Below are positions 30,870-43,528 of a stretch of DNA of 54,961 bases, piece by piece. Location of the stretch: assembly GCA_016098155.1 (NCBI GenBank), contig JAAAJB010000084.1, positions 28,222 through 83,182 on the forward strand, written 5' to 3'. This DNA is from Actinomortierella ambigua (taxonomy: Eukaryota; Mortierellomycota; Mortierellomycetes; Mortierellales; Mortierellaceae). The notes below the pieces were generated by a model. The model saw only the letters and a program-made list of their open reading frames with translations. It had not been told where the DNA came from and ran no database searches. A program made the translations under genes and the position numbers. The first letter of the stretch is position 1, and every line of letters begins with the position of its first letter.

Positions 30870-32910
30870 ATGGAAGTTTCACTCGACCCATTACTCACGG
30901 ATGAGGTTCTTTATGCGCGATTCACGCATGCGCTAAATGAATGCAGCATGTAAGGGACATAGTCTCCGTACCCACTCTCAAAAATGTGCTCCAGTGGTCG
31001 CTCCCTGAGACAAAGGAGAGAAAGACGAAGAAGCATGCAAAATGATACGCGCAATTGCTAACACGCCAACTTATTGATGAAAACCTCTGTTTCTCTGGTT
31101 TCTTTGATGAATTACCAACAAAGCGACGAGTTTGGGATCTTGCCGTTCGTTCCAGATGCTCTCGATACGCGACCTGAATGGCATCCTTTCTTGGTGGACG
31201 ACGGTCGGACAAAACTCGGAATGCCCATGGTCTGCTGGGCGCCGTTGATTGGCGCCGCATACGAAGTGTTGAAGCCGATTATGAGCAGCCGCTCGAAGGA
31301 AGGCTCGCCACACTGGTGGGAGAACCAAGGTATCATCTACAACCGCAGGTACTTCATGTCAATAATTCTTGAGAAGTCTTGATCGATGCTAACTAGTCAT
31401 TTTGTACTTGATTTTTTACTCTCTTTTCTCGATGAGCAGAAGTGTCTCGACGCGTTGTTGAATCGACACGGTGCTTGATGGCTTTGTGTCCAGACTCCTA
31501 TATTGCGATGAATGCAAGGTATTCTATCAACTTATCATCACTAATGGATTAATAATGTAGAATAGATCTTCAGCCAAATGTTGTGAGTATTGACTCCTTT
31601 TGGATACCATCTCCTGGTAGAAAACGATTGGTGCAAGAGGGCGTGCTGGATCCATCCGAAGAACTTGAGTATCTGGATGTCGTCCTGACTATAACTCGGA
31701 ACTGCAAGAGCGCCGGAGTATGGCACCACAGGTGAGTGGTCTTAGAAAACTTTTCTGCGCTGGAATTAGCTTTGGCGACGTGTCAAATGCGTCGAGTACT
31801 CGCGATTCGAAATTATCATGGCTTAAAAACTGTTAAATCTCATGAGTGCCTGCTACTCTTCCTTTATGCAACTTTCTATCGTCTAGGAAGTGGCTTATAT
31901 GCTTTATGAACCCAACCATCGACACCACACCCCTGGATATTGACCTCATTGAGCGACACCTGGCTGCATGTCATCGAGCTGCTGAGCTATACCCCAAGTG
32001 CTACTATGCATGGACAACACGGCACTGGCTTGTCGACCAACTGTCTCGGACCTACAAAGTACCCTTAGCACCTTTCGTCAACACCGCTCAAGTCGAAAAC
32101 ACCAACGAGAGCAGTGCTCGTGATCCCCTCAACCCTGCGCAAAGAAGCATGATAGCCGAGTGGCAGAGGATGAGCGAGCACGTCGAACGGAACGTATCGG
32201 ACCACTCTAGCTTCCAACATTTCCAGCACGTGCTGTTAAAGATGAGCGGACGTTATGCTGTACATGAGGATCCATATTGGAGTGCGAGACGGCCCAACGG
32301 ACAGAATAACGATGATGCAGGCACGGAAGCGGCGACGGGGCAGCGGTCATTGTCAAGGCCTACCCATAACGATGGATCGATCGCGTTGTGCTGGGATCGG
32401 GAGGCGCTCCGTGGAAGGCGCCATCGTCATCGCGGCCGCATACAGGCACAGGAGCAACAGTTTGAGTCATCAAGCCTATCGCCACAGCAGCAGCAGCAAC
32501 AGGGAGAGGAAAGATATGTGCACACGCTGTGGCGGAGTGAAGCTGACCGGGTGCGCCGTCTCGTCGAGGACTTTCCTGGTCATGAAACACTGTGGTATCA
32601 TCTGCGGTTTGTATATTACGGGCTTCGCTGGCTGGACAGCGGCGTGTTAGACGGAGAAGATATCGGGGCGACAACAACAGCGACAAGCACGGAGTATGTT
32701 ACGCCGGAGACGGAGCGATTTTATGTCCAGCGAATCCTTGGCCATAACGTGGAAGAAGAGGAGGAAGAGGATCAAGATACGACGGAAAAAGAGGGCGCCA
32801 ACCATTCCAAGAATAAGGTGGCGGCACATGGGGTACTGGTCGGCGCGCTCAAGGCTCAGGAAGAGTGTTCGAGACGATACTTGACATGGGTCAATCGACT
32901 CGATCTTTGA
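30870..32910 (+). CDS. PTAR1-like protein with prenyltransferase alpha-subunit repeats
   Basis: Five exons (30870-30949, 31124-31329, 31440-31518, 31621-31731, 31887-32910) join in frame to 499 residues. PPTA-type helical repeats show as LMALCPDSYIAMNAR, CKSAGVWHHRKWL, YPKCYYAWTTRHWLVDQL and FPGHETLWYHLRFVYYGL, each with the typical Trp and Arg/His pattern. The N-terminal region (DEFGILPFVPD) and this spacing match PTAR1, which in animals pairs with RABGGTB to prenylate the SNARE YKT6 (geranylgeranyltransferase III). A role in protein prenylation follows by family. A disordered Arg/Gln-rich and acidic insertion of roughly 80 residues lies between the third and fourth repeats, and another acidic one precedes the C-terminus. 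The model rests on family motifs rebuilt across all four introns. Confidence 0.82.
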
Positions 32911-34622
32911 TACCGCCGTTGGGCGGGGAAGGGGGAAAATATGCACTAGCTCGATACGCCTTGACATGTTCCCATATTGCACTGTCTGGGGAAGTGTGGT
33001 AAATAGTACTCTCCTCTAGCGCCTCCAAGTCCCCCTTCTAGACCCCTCGTCCGTCCACCCTCGCCTCCAGGAGAATGAAGCTAAAACTTTCACAATGCCT
33101 CCTGAAAACCAGCGACATGGCTTTTTTCTGGGGCGTGCCTCCTTGATGTGGCCTGAGGTACTGCCCTTTAGGAATATTTAGACTCCTGAAATCCACCATC
33201 GTACAGAACAAGCACACACACATATACAGAGAGGGAGGGAGAGAGCCTGTGCCGGGGCATTTTTGGAGAATGAGCACAGTGCGAGAGCCTGAAGAGCATA
33301 GGTGTAGCTCCTCCCCTATTCTGCCATCCAGTCGGTTGACTTCATTATGGGCTAACGTATCCGGGCTCGTCGCGTGCCTTCAGCACACATACCTACTCTC
33401 TCCTACTCTCTGGTAACAATTTCAACACCATCATTCGAGGCGCGTACGATCTGAGCAGTAGGATTTTTTTTTCTTCGTAACTGACCGTGTTCCGTATGAT
33501 GGAAGGAGAAGACAGCAACAATGTAATGTCATGCCCTCCTCGCTTAACCTCTCTCCTCGCAGACTTTCTCCCCTTTTCCCCTTGGCATGAGAGGGGGTTG
33601 AGATTGAGGCAGATGCAATATGGTGGGAAAACAGAGCAGACAGTACACTGCAGCGAACAACAGTTATCTGTCACCGATGCCTACTTGTTGCTGCGAGCCG
33701 GTGTTCCTGTTGGTGGTTCTTTCTGGGTAAGCCCATCGGGTTTCCCTCTTTCTTCCTTCTTTTTTTTTTCTTCTTTCGTGTCGCCATTCCTTTTGCGCTT
33801 TGTCTCACTCATTCAACACGGGGCTGAATGCGAATGACCATGCATCAAGTGGCACTCTTTCCCATTCAGTGAATCCTACCCACCCCTTGGTACGTTGGAA
33901 AAAAAAAACATCATCACACGATCTCTCTCTCTCCTCTCTCTCTCTACCTCTATCTCTATGTACCTTTCTATCTATCTTTCATCACTCTATTCGGAACAAA
34001 GTGAGGAGAGAATGTAGAGGTGGATGAATTCTTCATTCTTTCTCCGATTGTTTGAGACCCACGCCCAGTCGCCACATTGTGTGTACTTCCCTACTTTGGA
34101 TATGATTCTGCGCGTGGACAATTTTTTCCGCTTTTGGTGGATTTCACACCCCTACCCAACCACACCAAGGCGAACCCCACCCGTTATCCCGGCCCTATCA
34201 CCTTTGACAGAATGAGTGTACGCGGGACCTACCCGTTGAAATGAGTCTCAGCTGGACTGCACTTCTTCTCTCTCTTTCTCCCCTCTCTCTCTCTCTCTCT
34301 CTCTTTCTATCTCCATCTCTCTCTCTCTCTCTCTCTCTCCTTCGTCCTGATCGATCCCATGAACTCACTCCCCCGTCCCCTTTCTAGCCACCCGCTCCCC
34401 TCACGCTCCTTCCCCATCCCTTTTGTTTCGTCGTCTGCCTCTCACCACTGACTCTGCCAGTCTTCCTTCTCTTCTTTTGCCGCCTTTGCCCTTTCAGTGC
34501 AGCGACCCTCGCCCCCCCCCCTCAACCTGCTTCCTTCCTTCCACACTCTTCTCCAAGCAGTTTTCGCTATCACCACTCTCCTTTGAATTACACCGGCTGT
34601 TGTTTCTCCACCTCCTCCTCTC
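32911..34622. other. Intergenic region upstream of the transporter gene
   Basis: About 1.7 kb. Frames up to 116 codons (33487-33837) lack any recognisable domain. The right half is dominated by CT-rich sequence and microsatellites (about 33920-33960 and 34283-34339) that lead into the start codon at 34623, so it is probably a long promoter and 5' leader. I see no RNA gene. Confidence 0.55.
34283..34339 (+). repeat. CT microsatellite
   Basis: Two blocks of perfect CT dinucleotides separated by a short TTTCTATCTCCAT interruption, about 290 bp upstream of the transporter start. Confidence 0.85.
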
Positions 34623-37600
34623 ATGACCACTGTGCAAGAGGGTTCCGAGCGCCTCTTTGTCCCGCACCCTGGCCACGAAGCTCAGTCGCAGTCGGTGTCG
34701 CATTCGACGGCAGGCACGATCACATCTTGTCAGCAAACAACCACCCTCTGTCCACCATCGCCCTCTGGAGGGGCTGCTCCTGTCCCCTCGACTCTTTCTC
34801 TCCACGGCTTCCACAACAGTGCCCGCTCAGTCTCACACCGGTCCTCAGTGGCTTCAACAGCTCGGCGAAGTACCTCGACAATCCACAGTCATGTCTCTGA
34901 TTTCCAGAATATTCGCTTTGACCCTGATCCGGCGAAGGACATCTCCCTCTGGGGTGGCATTGCGCTGCTCATCTCCAACATGACAGGTCCTGGGCTAATC
35001 ACTCTGCCGATCCTGGCCCAACAGGCTGGATGGCTACCGACTATTGCCGTCTTTTTGCTCATCGGCCTGCTTAGCTCGCTGAGCTCGCTGTTTATCTGTG
35101 AGGCCATGACCGAAGTCCCTGGTAACGAGTATTTTCAGTCAAACGTAAGTCACGAGAGATAGATAGAGAGAGACCATCTTATGAATTGATCATGAGCGCA
35201 GACGTCGATGTCGACATGATTATCTGATCATCACGATCCTCATTACTTCACGTGGTCCCCCACGTCTCTAGGTTGAATTCTCCAACTTGGTCTTGTGCTT
35301 CTTCGGCAAGCGATACCATGTCCTCGTTCAGGTGGTCTTCCTCCTCGCCATGCAGACGACCAACATTGCCTCGATTGCTGTTTGCGCGCAGCTCTTTGAC
35401 AGCCTGCTCATCACGCTCTTTCATCAGACCTGCGGCATCCAGATCGCCCCTCATGCAGGATTTATCTGCGTCAAAGATCAAGTTAACAGCGCCAGCCCAT
35501 TCACAGGCGTCATGATCGTGTCGACAGGTGTCCTTGTGGCACTGGCCATGATCTTGCCTCTAGCATTCCTCAAGCTGAGCGAGAATATTTGGATCCAGCT
35601 TGCATCCTTCATCCTCGTCCTGTTTGTCGTCTTGCAGTGGATCATTACCTTCTTCATCCATGGCCTCGACTCAACCATGGTGCCCGCCGTGGGATCGGAT
35701 ATTTCACAAATATTTGGGACGGTGCTTTTCAACTACACCTTTATCACAACTGTGCCGTCGTGGGCCAATGCCAAGAAACCTAGCGTCTCGATCCACAAGA
35801 CTGTCGGTTACAGTGTCGGCATTACAACGATTATGTACATACTTGTTGCCATTCTCGGAGGCATGGCCTTCCACATCCCACAAAACTCGACCCTGATCCA
35901 GGCCATCAATTCGTCGCCTCAGGTGTCTGTAATCTCGTTAATCAGCGGCTACACCTACCCGATTGCAGCACTCATCACCTCGATTCCCATCAACATCATC
36001 GTGATCCGTTACAACCTCATCCAGTCGGGCGTGTGCAACATGTTTTGGTCCAACATTCTCTCAGCCGTTACACCATGGCTGGTTGCCGTCCCATGCATGA
36101 CTGGTTCTGGACTGACTACAGTGATCAACTGGAGCTCACTCTTCCTGCTCTCGACTGCCAACTTTATAATTCCGTTCGTCCTATACATCTACTCCAAGAA
36201 GCATAAGCATATGCTGAAGAAGCTCCCAATCATTGAGCAGGAACAGCATGCCCGACTCTCTCGAGAAGTATCGCGTAGCTCATATTCTGGATTTTCGCGT
36301 CGCCCTGGCAGTATGGCAGAGTCACTCCGTCAGCGCTCTAACCAGACATTCTCGGATCTCCATGCCATATCTTCAGCCACGGGTGCAGGAGGCTACACTG
36401 CGCCACCCTCTCCAGGTGGTCGATCCATTAGCCATTATCCAGGACGTTCATCCGACGACCATCAACAATACTCGTCTTATTCGGAGACAAACCATTGGGC
36501 TGATGGCCACCGACGCCTTGGCACAAACCAAACGGGGAGTGGCCCATGGCCATCACTGGATACACCAACAATGAGTGGACCCTACTTTTCGTTCGCACGG
36601 GACGGAGAAATACACGACCGTGATGGATCTCGGTCCTCTTCACAACCTCCAACATCGGCGATACGTCCTTCCGGGACATCTACAGTCATTTTGCACGATC
36701 CTGTCACTGAGATGGCGCAACGCAAGGCAAACCTGCCACGCCGCCTCTCACGCAAGGATCGCATCCTTTCATTGATCTCAGAGAGGCATAAGCGGGCACT
36801 GGAGCAGCAGCAGCAAGAGAACGACCGAATGCAGGAACAGAGCGAAAAGCCCGTTCCACCTATGATCTTACTCAGCCAGAGTACGACGGATCTTCCGCTT
36901 GAGGGTCTGGGCGAGAAGGACACGGATACAGACAGGCATCAGCAGCACAGCCGAGGAAACTACAGTGGAAGCTCTCTCAACATGCCCAGCGCTACAACAT
37001 ATCCGATTCACCACTACCAGCCTCACCGTACGAGAGCCAGCTCTACCGGAACGCCGATAAGTGACTTTGAAGGGAGTTCAACAGATGTTGCTGCTGGCAA
37101 ACGGGCCAATCGCAAGAGCTCTGTTCTATCTGCCGCACTCAATAAGTTCAACCTTGGATTTGTCCCATCTTCCCCGCCAACATACAGGATGCATAATACG
37201 ACTTGTTGCGACAATCGAGGAACGGCTTCAGACGACGCTCTGAGTAACAATGATACCCGCCCACACAGTACAGAGCTTCCTGGCAGACGAAGTCCCTCAT
37301 CTCCGACTCTCGCACACTCCGTAGCCCACTCACCTGTCAGTCCCAAAAAGTCAGCATTGAAAAAATCGCCTACCCACTCACCAAACCCAGGGCCATCTGC
37401 ATTGCCCGACCCAGACTCAACTACACCACGGCCCTCATTGTCTCTACCAGTCCTATCAGTTAGCGACATGAATCCTCATGATGCAGGGCACACAACCCAT
37501 GCAGCAATGGACAGCTCACGCCTGAGCCCTTCTGGTCTCCCAACGACATCTAACCAATCGCCACGGGCCATAGTGACGCCCTCTACACCCGACTCTGCGT

Positions 37601-39954
37601 CGGCCAGCCCTCTCAGTCCTCGAACTCCAGATCGCCGTGTGTCGTTTTCAGATGACCGTCCTCAATCGAGTTTATCAGCTAACATCACTACGACTTTGTC
37701 GACCCCCTTGGCACCTCCTTCACCAGGCGCCCATCTGGAGCGCAAGCCATCGTTTAGCAGCGAGACAAAGAAAGCCGTCAAGGCTGCCTTTCAAAGTCTG
37801 ACAGGCGGCAGCCCTAAGCCCTTTGCATCATCGTCATCGCCGTCACCCCATTCACCATCGGCTGTCGAAGCGCGCGAGGGATCGCAAATGCTCTTGCGTC
37901 GCAAAGACTCGGATAGCCGAGATAGTACTTCGTCTACGTCTTCGCAGAGTCTGGGTGACGAGCATGATCTGGGGCCTGAACTTGATGTAGCGAAGGTAGG
38001 CGAGAGTGTCTTACCTCCATCGCCGAGTGGTCTCAGTAGCGCTCACGATACCAGTACAACCATGGCCGGAGGATGGATGGCTGTGCCCACGGCTCAGCCA
38101 TATCGAACACCGATATTCCCAAAGAGCGTTTCTGCAGCCGTGGCGTCTCAGGGTCGGCGAGACTCGATTGGGCGGATGGCGGCAGCGTTCAGTTCGCAGC
38201 CTGGATCGTTTGCGATCAAAACGAGTCGACCGGTGACCGATCAACAATCGCAGCCGCAGCCTCCGCAAGGAATAAGCGACGTTCCACAGGGCTCCTTGTC
38301 TGTTGTCCCGCACGTAACGCTACCGGGACCATTGGCTATTCAAGGCCAAGGATCAGGGGAGCCAAGTTCTCGACGGATGTATATGACTCTTTCGCCGTCT
38401 TCACCACCGCTACTTCCGATTCCACCTGCAGCTGCAGCTACCACCACTACTCTTAGCGACTTTGCTCTCATGGATCCTTCAATGATGAGGTCGAATGAGC
38501 CGCAGCCACAGGAGCGAGCGGGCTTACAAATGCCATCACAGCAACAACAGCCACGGAACCATGTCCGATCCGTCTCCGCCTCGGTAGTGGATTCAACACT
38601 TCATTCAAGCAGGAATGTCGAGGATCTCTCCAGAACCACCCAGCCGGCGGCCGCCTCGGTGGTGGAGTCGATTGGGGAAACCCGACAAGCGACATCAGCT
38701 CAATCCGTCTATGGTTGTCATCGCGATTCATCCTCGGCATCGGCCTCCTATCCGACGCTTTTGGCCGTGAGTACTGCCACCACACCGACCATGCAACTGA
38801 CACCACCTTCTCCACTACTGAGCCAGGACGCAGCCAAGTTTGGAACGTCTGTTTCCGAGACAACACCACACCCCTGTGCACCAGGGGTAGAGCCATCACC
38901 GCAGCTGCCACCAATAGCAGTAACAACATCGATGCTAGAGCCACATTCACCCTGTACACCCCCACCTGTGCACTCCTATTCGCATTCAAGATCACTCTCC
39001 GTTTCGCCATGGACAGGCCACCAGCGTGGTAATAGTGGGAGTGGCAGAAGCAGCATAGGATCGCATCGCCGTCAATCGTCGCATCAGCAATCGAGTCATG
39101 TCAATCGGTCGAGCCCCAGCCCGGGCACGAGTCGGACGATTGCGCCACCGTTCTTGGGCGGACACAACTATTCGATTCTTGGATACCACCCAGGCCAGGG
39201 CAGTCATACCAACCACCACCATCATCATCATGGCAGCGGTAACAACAAGTCACCAACGTCGGATTATTTCCCACTCACAGGTGGTGCTGGTGTCGGTGGC
39301 TTTCACCCCGAGGATGACGGAGTGAGTGGTCGCCGAGGGTACGGGCGTCACACGCGTGAGCCTAGTCGGTCGACCATGGCGAGCACCTCTGGTGGCAGTG
39401 GCACACTGCTGCCGCCTGGCACGCTCGTCTCGTCGACGCCTACCTCTCCTGCTGCTGCTCCTCTTCCAGGAGTGCTTTCGTCTCTTCCGCCTCCTTCCAT
39501 GGTGATTGTGCCGGGCCATGAGGCGATGTTTGCAGACGGTGGCACGGCGAGTAGCACGGCAGCGGCGATCACGACGACGACGACGGCGGTGGCGTCTGCT
39601 GTGGTGGCACTTGGCGGTGGAGGAAATGGAGGCGGAGGAGGAGGAGAAGGACCTGTACATGGAGGAGTTGCAGCAGCAGCAGCAGGAGGAGGAGGGGGAG
39701 GTGGTGGTTGTGGTCGCAGTCATACAGGTGGACGGCCAGCGTTGAGCGAGTCGCAGTGGACGCTACCGCAACACCATCAGCAGATCCTGGCAGACTTTGA
39801 TGCGCTGTGGTCGTTGCGAGCGATCCCGAAATGGGTGCCAATGTCGAGTCTGGCCATTGCGTGGAGTTCGCTGGGGGTGCTGTGTTTTGGGATCGGGGCG
39901 ACAGTTGTGTATGACTTTGTGCAGCTGGGACTTGGCCATAATCCTGTTGGATGA
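34623..39954 (+). CDS. Amino-acid transporter (SLC38/AVT type) with a giant disordered loop before the last membrane segment
   Basis: Two exons (34623-35144 and 35272-39954) give 1734 residues. After a Ser/Thr-rich N-terminus the amino acid/auxin permease core starts with WGGIALLISNMTGPGLITLP, the TM1 signature of SLC38/AVT transporters, and continues with TM2-10, including VPSWANAKKPSVSIHKTVGYS and NFIIPFVLYIYSKK (TM10, about residues 465-482). Then come about 1200 residues of disordered Ser/Pro/Gln/His-rich sequence, with His and Gly runs. A final hydrophobic segment, SSLAIAWSSLGVLCFGIGAT at about 1698-1720, is probably TM11. The bulk of the protein is thus a cytosolic or lumenal loop rather than a tail. 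Such loops are likely phosphorylated; SP and RRxS-like sites are abundant. Substrate is likely neutral amino acids, inferred by family only. Position could be vacuole or plasma membrane. Confidence 0.85.
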
Positions 39955-40294
39955 AAAAAAAAAGAAAATGTTGAATATAATATATCATATTAAAGCAAAC
40001 GGTATTCGAATTTCGATCGCTTACACGAGTAGTGAACTAATGAAGGTGTTGGTACTGGTTGGTGTGGCAAGTGCCAAACATTGCTGCATTGTAGCACTGC
40101 AGCGCTGCACACAACATCTTGATTTGCTGCTGAGGGACATGGTCTGTCTGCCATGGTCCATCAATTTATTTATGAACACAACAGAGTCCTGGGAAGGGCA
40201 AGAATCATCCCTCCCATCTCCATCTCATCTCATTCGTGCTTGCTCATCCTCCCACGCTCATCAGGACATTCGACATCACTCAGCGCGTTGCAGA
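39955..40294. other. Intergenic region between transporter and kinase-Sel1 genes
   Basis: About 340 bp with an A/T-rich 3' flank (A run at 39955-39968, then ATAATATATCATATTAAAG) and a short promoter for the next gene. No gene is seen. Confidence 0.5.
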
Positions 40295-43200
40295 ATGAAC
40301 AGAATGAGCCCTGAAAGCACCTCGCAAGTAAGTAGAGAACGGCTAATATGCTCGTTTTCCGCCAGTCTCTCTCCCTTTCGCTATGGATAACTGACATGCA
40401 TATATTACCTCTAGCCATTTTTCGAGCTAGGGGAAGTTATTGGTTCAGGAATGTACGGTGTTGTCTTCCAGGGCCGCCACAATACTCGCAAGGCTGCCAT
40501 CAAGAAATTTCGGCTTCGTGAAAATACGAATAGTGAAATCAGGACCATTGAACAGGAGATTAATCTGCTCAAACGGCTTCAGTACCGCCATATCATCCAG
40601 TTTTATGATGTGTATCGTCAAGGCAATGAGATCGCGCTCGTCACAGACTTTGCTGAGGGTGGGAGTCTCAAACAGGCCATCGAGGATTCACGTGTCGCCA
40701 GCTGGGTTGACAAGAATCGAATTGCCCAGGAGATTGTCTATGGCCTAGTCTACATCCATCACGAAGGCATCATCCATCGAGACCTCAAGAGCGACAATGT
40801 GCTGCTCACAGGACTCATGGAGGTTAAGCTTTGTGACTTTGGGCTTGCGGTGGTCAAGAAGTCGATTGAGGGCCACTCGACTGACGTGACACGGGGCACG
40901 ATCCGATGGCTGGCCCCAGAGTTGGTCCTCGCAAAGCGACCTCGATACACAAACAAGTCTGACATGTATGCGCTTGGGATGGTAATGTGGGAGATGGCGG
41001 CCATGTGCACTCCTCCGTTCAAGGCCATCAACAACAACTATGCAGTGGCACAGGCCGTTTATAACGGCGGACGCGAGCATCTACCAGACCACACCCCAGC
41101 CGACTACCGGCGTTGGGTCGGACTGTGTTGGGAAAAAAATCCATCCGACCGACCGCAGGCAGACCAGGTGATTCTGGTCGACGTTGCTTCGTCGGAACGG
41201 CAGCGCGCACACACCGCAACCGCTAGCTCCGTGAGCGATTCTGATGCCCTAACGTTCGCTAACACCTCAACGGTCGCCGACAACATTGCTGAGCACGACA
41301 TACCCCACAAGGGTTCACTATCTGCACCACCTACGCCTGAAGAACCGATCGCCGGACAGCTACTGAGAGAGTTTTCCCGTATTTTCCTGGCGGCTGAGCA
41401 AAATGATGTCGATGCGCAGGTGTCACTGGCCGAGGTGCATGAGACTGGTTGCTGTGGTGTCACGAAGAACAACGAAAAGGCCTTCGCTTGGTATCATCGA
41501 GCAGCAAAGCAAGGTCATCTCAAGGCCATGCATCGTGTTGGCGATATGTATGCTGAGGGTCGAGGCACAAAGCATAGCGACACTATGGCTGCTATATGGC
41601 ACAAGAAAGCCACCAACCATGGCCCGGCTGAGCAGCAAAGTCCTGGTGTTGCTACCCAGGGTGCTTCGCAGGTAGCTGGGGCCAGCCGCCCCAAGATCCC
41701 GCCTCCGCCTAGGAGGACACCACAAGCCGAACAAGGGGCAGCGAAATCCAACCTCAATTCTGCGGTGAACAAACCAGACGCCGATGCTTCAAAGGTAGCT
41801 GGGACCAGAAGCTTCAAGGTCCCGCCTCCGCCTAGGAGGACACCACAAGCCGGACAAGAGGCAGCGAAATTCAATCTCAATTCTGCGATGAACAAATCAA
41901 ACGCCGATGCTTCAAAGGTAGCTGGGATCCCGCCTCCGCCTAGGAGGACACCAAAAGCCGGACAAGAGGCAGCGAAATTCAATCTCAATTCTGCGATGAA
42001 CAATCTAGACGCCAATCAGAGCAAAGCCAAAACGATGGTCGAACAACAGGCGGAGAGAGGGGATGTCACTGCACAACTCAACCTTGGATTGATGTACGAG
42101 AATGGCCGAGGCGCCGAACAAAGCGATGTGGAGGCTGTCAAGTGGTTTACCAAAGCGGCTGTCCAAGGAAATCTTGCTGGACAGGTCAACCTTGCATTGA
42201 TGTACCAGAATGGCCGAGGTGTCGAGCAAAGTGATGCCGAGGCTATCAAGTGGTTCACCATAGCGGCCAAAGAAGGATCTCCAAACGGACAGGTCGGTCT
42301 TGGATGGACGTATGAGTCTGGGCGAGGTGTCGAACAGAGCAATGTCGTGGCGGCCGAGTGGTACACCAAAGCGGCCGTCCAAGGGGATCCAATTGGACAG
42401 GCCAACATTGGATTGATGTACCAGAATGGCCGAGGCGTGGAACAGAGCGATGTCCAGGCGGTCAAGTGGTTCACCAAAGCGGCCGACCAAGGGGATCCAG
42501 TTGGACAGGTCAACCTTGGGCTGATGTACGAGAATGGTCGGGGTGTCGAACAGAGCGATAATGAGGCGGTCAAGTGGTACTCCAAGGCGGCTGACCAAGG
42601 GGACCCAAATGGACAGGTCAGCCTTGGATGGATGTACCAGAATGGCCGCAGTGTTGAACAAAACGATTCCGAGGCTATCAAGTGGTACTTCAAAGCGGCC
42701 GTCCAAGGGAATTTAAGAGCAATGTCCAAGCTTGGATGGATGTTCCAGAATGGCCGAGGCGTCGAGCAGAGTGATGCGATGGCCATCGGGTGGTACACAG
42801 AAGCCGCCTTCAAGGGGGATCTTGATGGACAGGTCAGCCTTGGATTGATGCACCAGAATGGCCGAGGCGTCGGACAGAGCGATATCGAGGCTGTCAAGTG
42901 GTTCACCAAGGCGAGTGGCCAAGGGGATCCAAGAGCAAAGCTCAACCTTGGGTTGATGTACCGCTACGGTCGAGGTGTCAAACAGAGCGATATTGAGGCT
43001 GTCAAGTGGCTCACCGAAGCGGCAGTTCAAGGGGATCCGGTTGGGCAGGTCGGCGTTGGATGGATGTACGAGAATGGTCGAGGCGTCGAACAAAGCGATG
43101 CTGAGGCTGTCAAGTGGTACACCATGGCAGCCAATCAAGGGAATATTGATGGACAGGTCAACCTTGGGTGGATGTACCAGATTGGCCGAGGTATCGAACA

Positions 43201-43528
43201 GAGCGATATAGAGGCAGCGAAGTGGTACAAAGAAGCAGCCGTCCAAGGGGATCCAATTGGACAGGTCAACCTTGGGTTGATGTACGAGAATGGCCGAGGC
43301 GTCGAACAGAGCCATGTCGATGCCTTCAAGTGGTACACCAAGGCCGCTGTCCAAGGGAATGCAAGAGCACAGTTCAATCTCGGATTACTGTACGAGAATG
43401 GCCAAGGCGTCAAACGAAGCGAAGTTGAGGCTGTCAAGTGGTACACCAAAGCGGCAAGCCAAGGACATGGAGTAGCGCATGGAGTATTGGATGGATATAG
43501 GGGGCGCATCCTATGTCGTGAAACATGA
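40295..43528 (+). CDS. Protein kinase with C-terminal Sel1 repeat array
   Basis: Two exons (40295-40327, 40415-43528) give 1048 residues. The kinase domain, about residues 15-265, has the Gly loop GSGMYG (21-26), AAIKK with Lys41, HRDLKSDN (His132), DFG (152-154), WLAPEL and SDMYALGMVMWEM, so it should be active; the layout is tyrosine kinase-like rather than classic AGC/CMK. A short linker leads to two Sel1 repeats (about 339-410), then three proline-rich PPPPRRTP units (about 437-540) and thirteen consecutive 36-residue Sel1 repeats (about 557-1040) of the pattern GDPxGQVNLGLMYENGRGVEQSD.EAVKWYTKAA. Sel1 solenoids bind proteins. Kinase-Sel1 fusions are, from memory, expanded in Mucoromycota and Glomeromycotina. 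Targets are unknown. The small first exon (11 codons) was chosen because it splices in frame directly ahead of the Gly loop. Confidence 0.9.
41698..42003 (+). repeat. Three proline-rich tandem units in the kinase-Sel1 gene
   Basis: CCCGCCTCCGCCTAGGAGGA recurs at 41698, 41821 and 41929 (spacings 123 and 108 bp). Each unit codes for PPPPRRTP followed by AGQEAAKFNLNSAMN-like sequence. Copies two and three are nearly identical, so the duplication is recent. Confidence 0.9.
42049..43476 (+). repeat. Thirteen 108-bp Sel1 repeats
   Basis: Every 108 bp the sequence returns to GGxGATCCxxTTGGACAGGTC and GAATGGCCGAGGxGTCGAAC-type blocks; thirteen units can be counted. The high nucleotide similarity between units points to recent expansion or gene conversion. 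Confidence 0.9.

Noticed and set aside
42005..43509. Long minus-strand frames opposite the Sel1 array
   Set aside because: They mirror the 108-bp repeat and have repetitive Leu/Phe-rich translations unlike any protein family.
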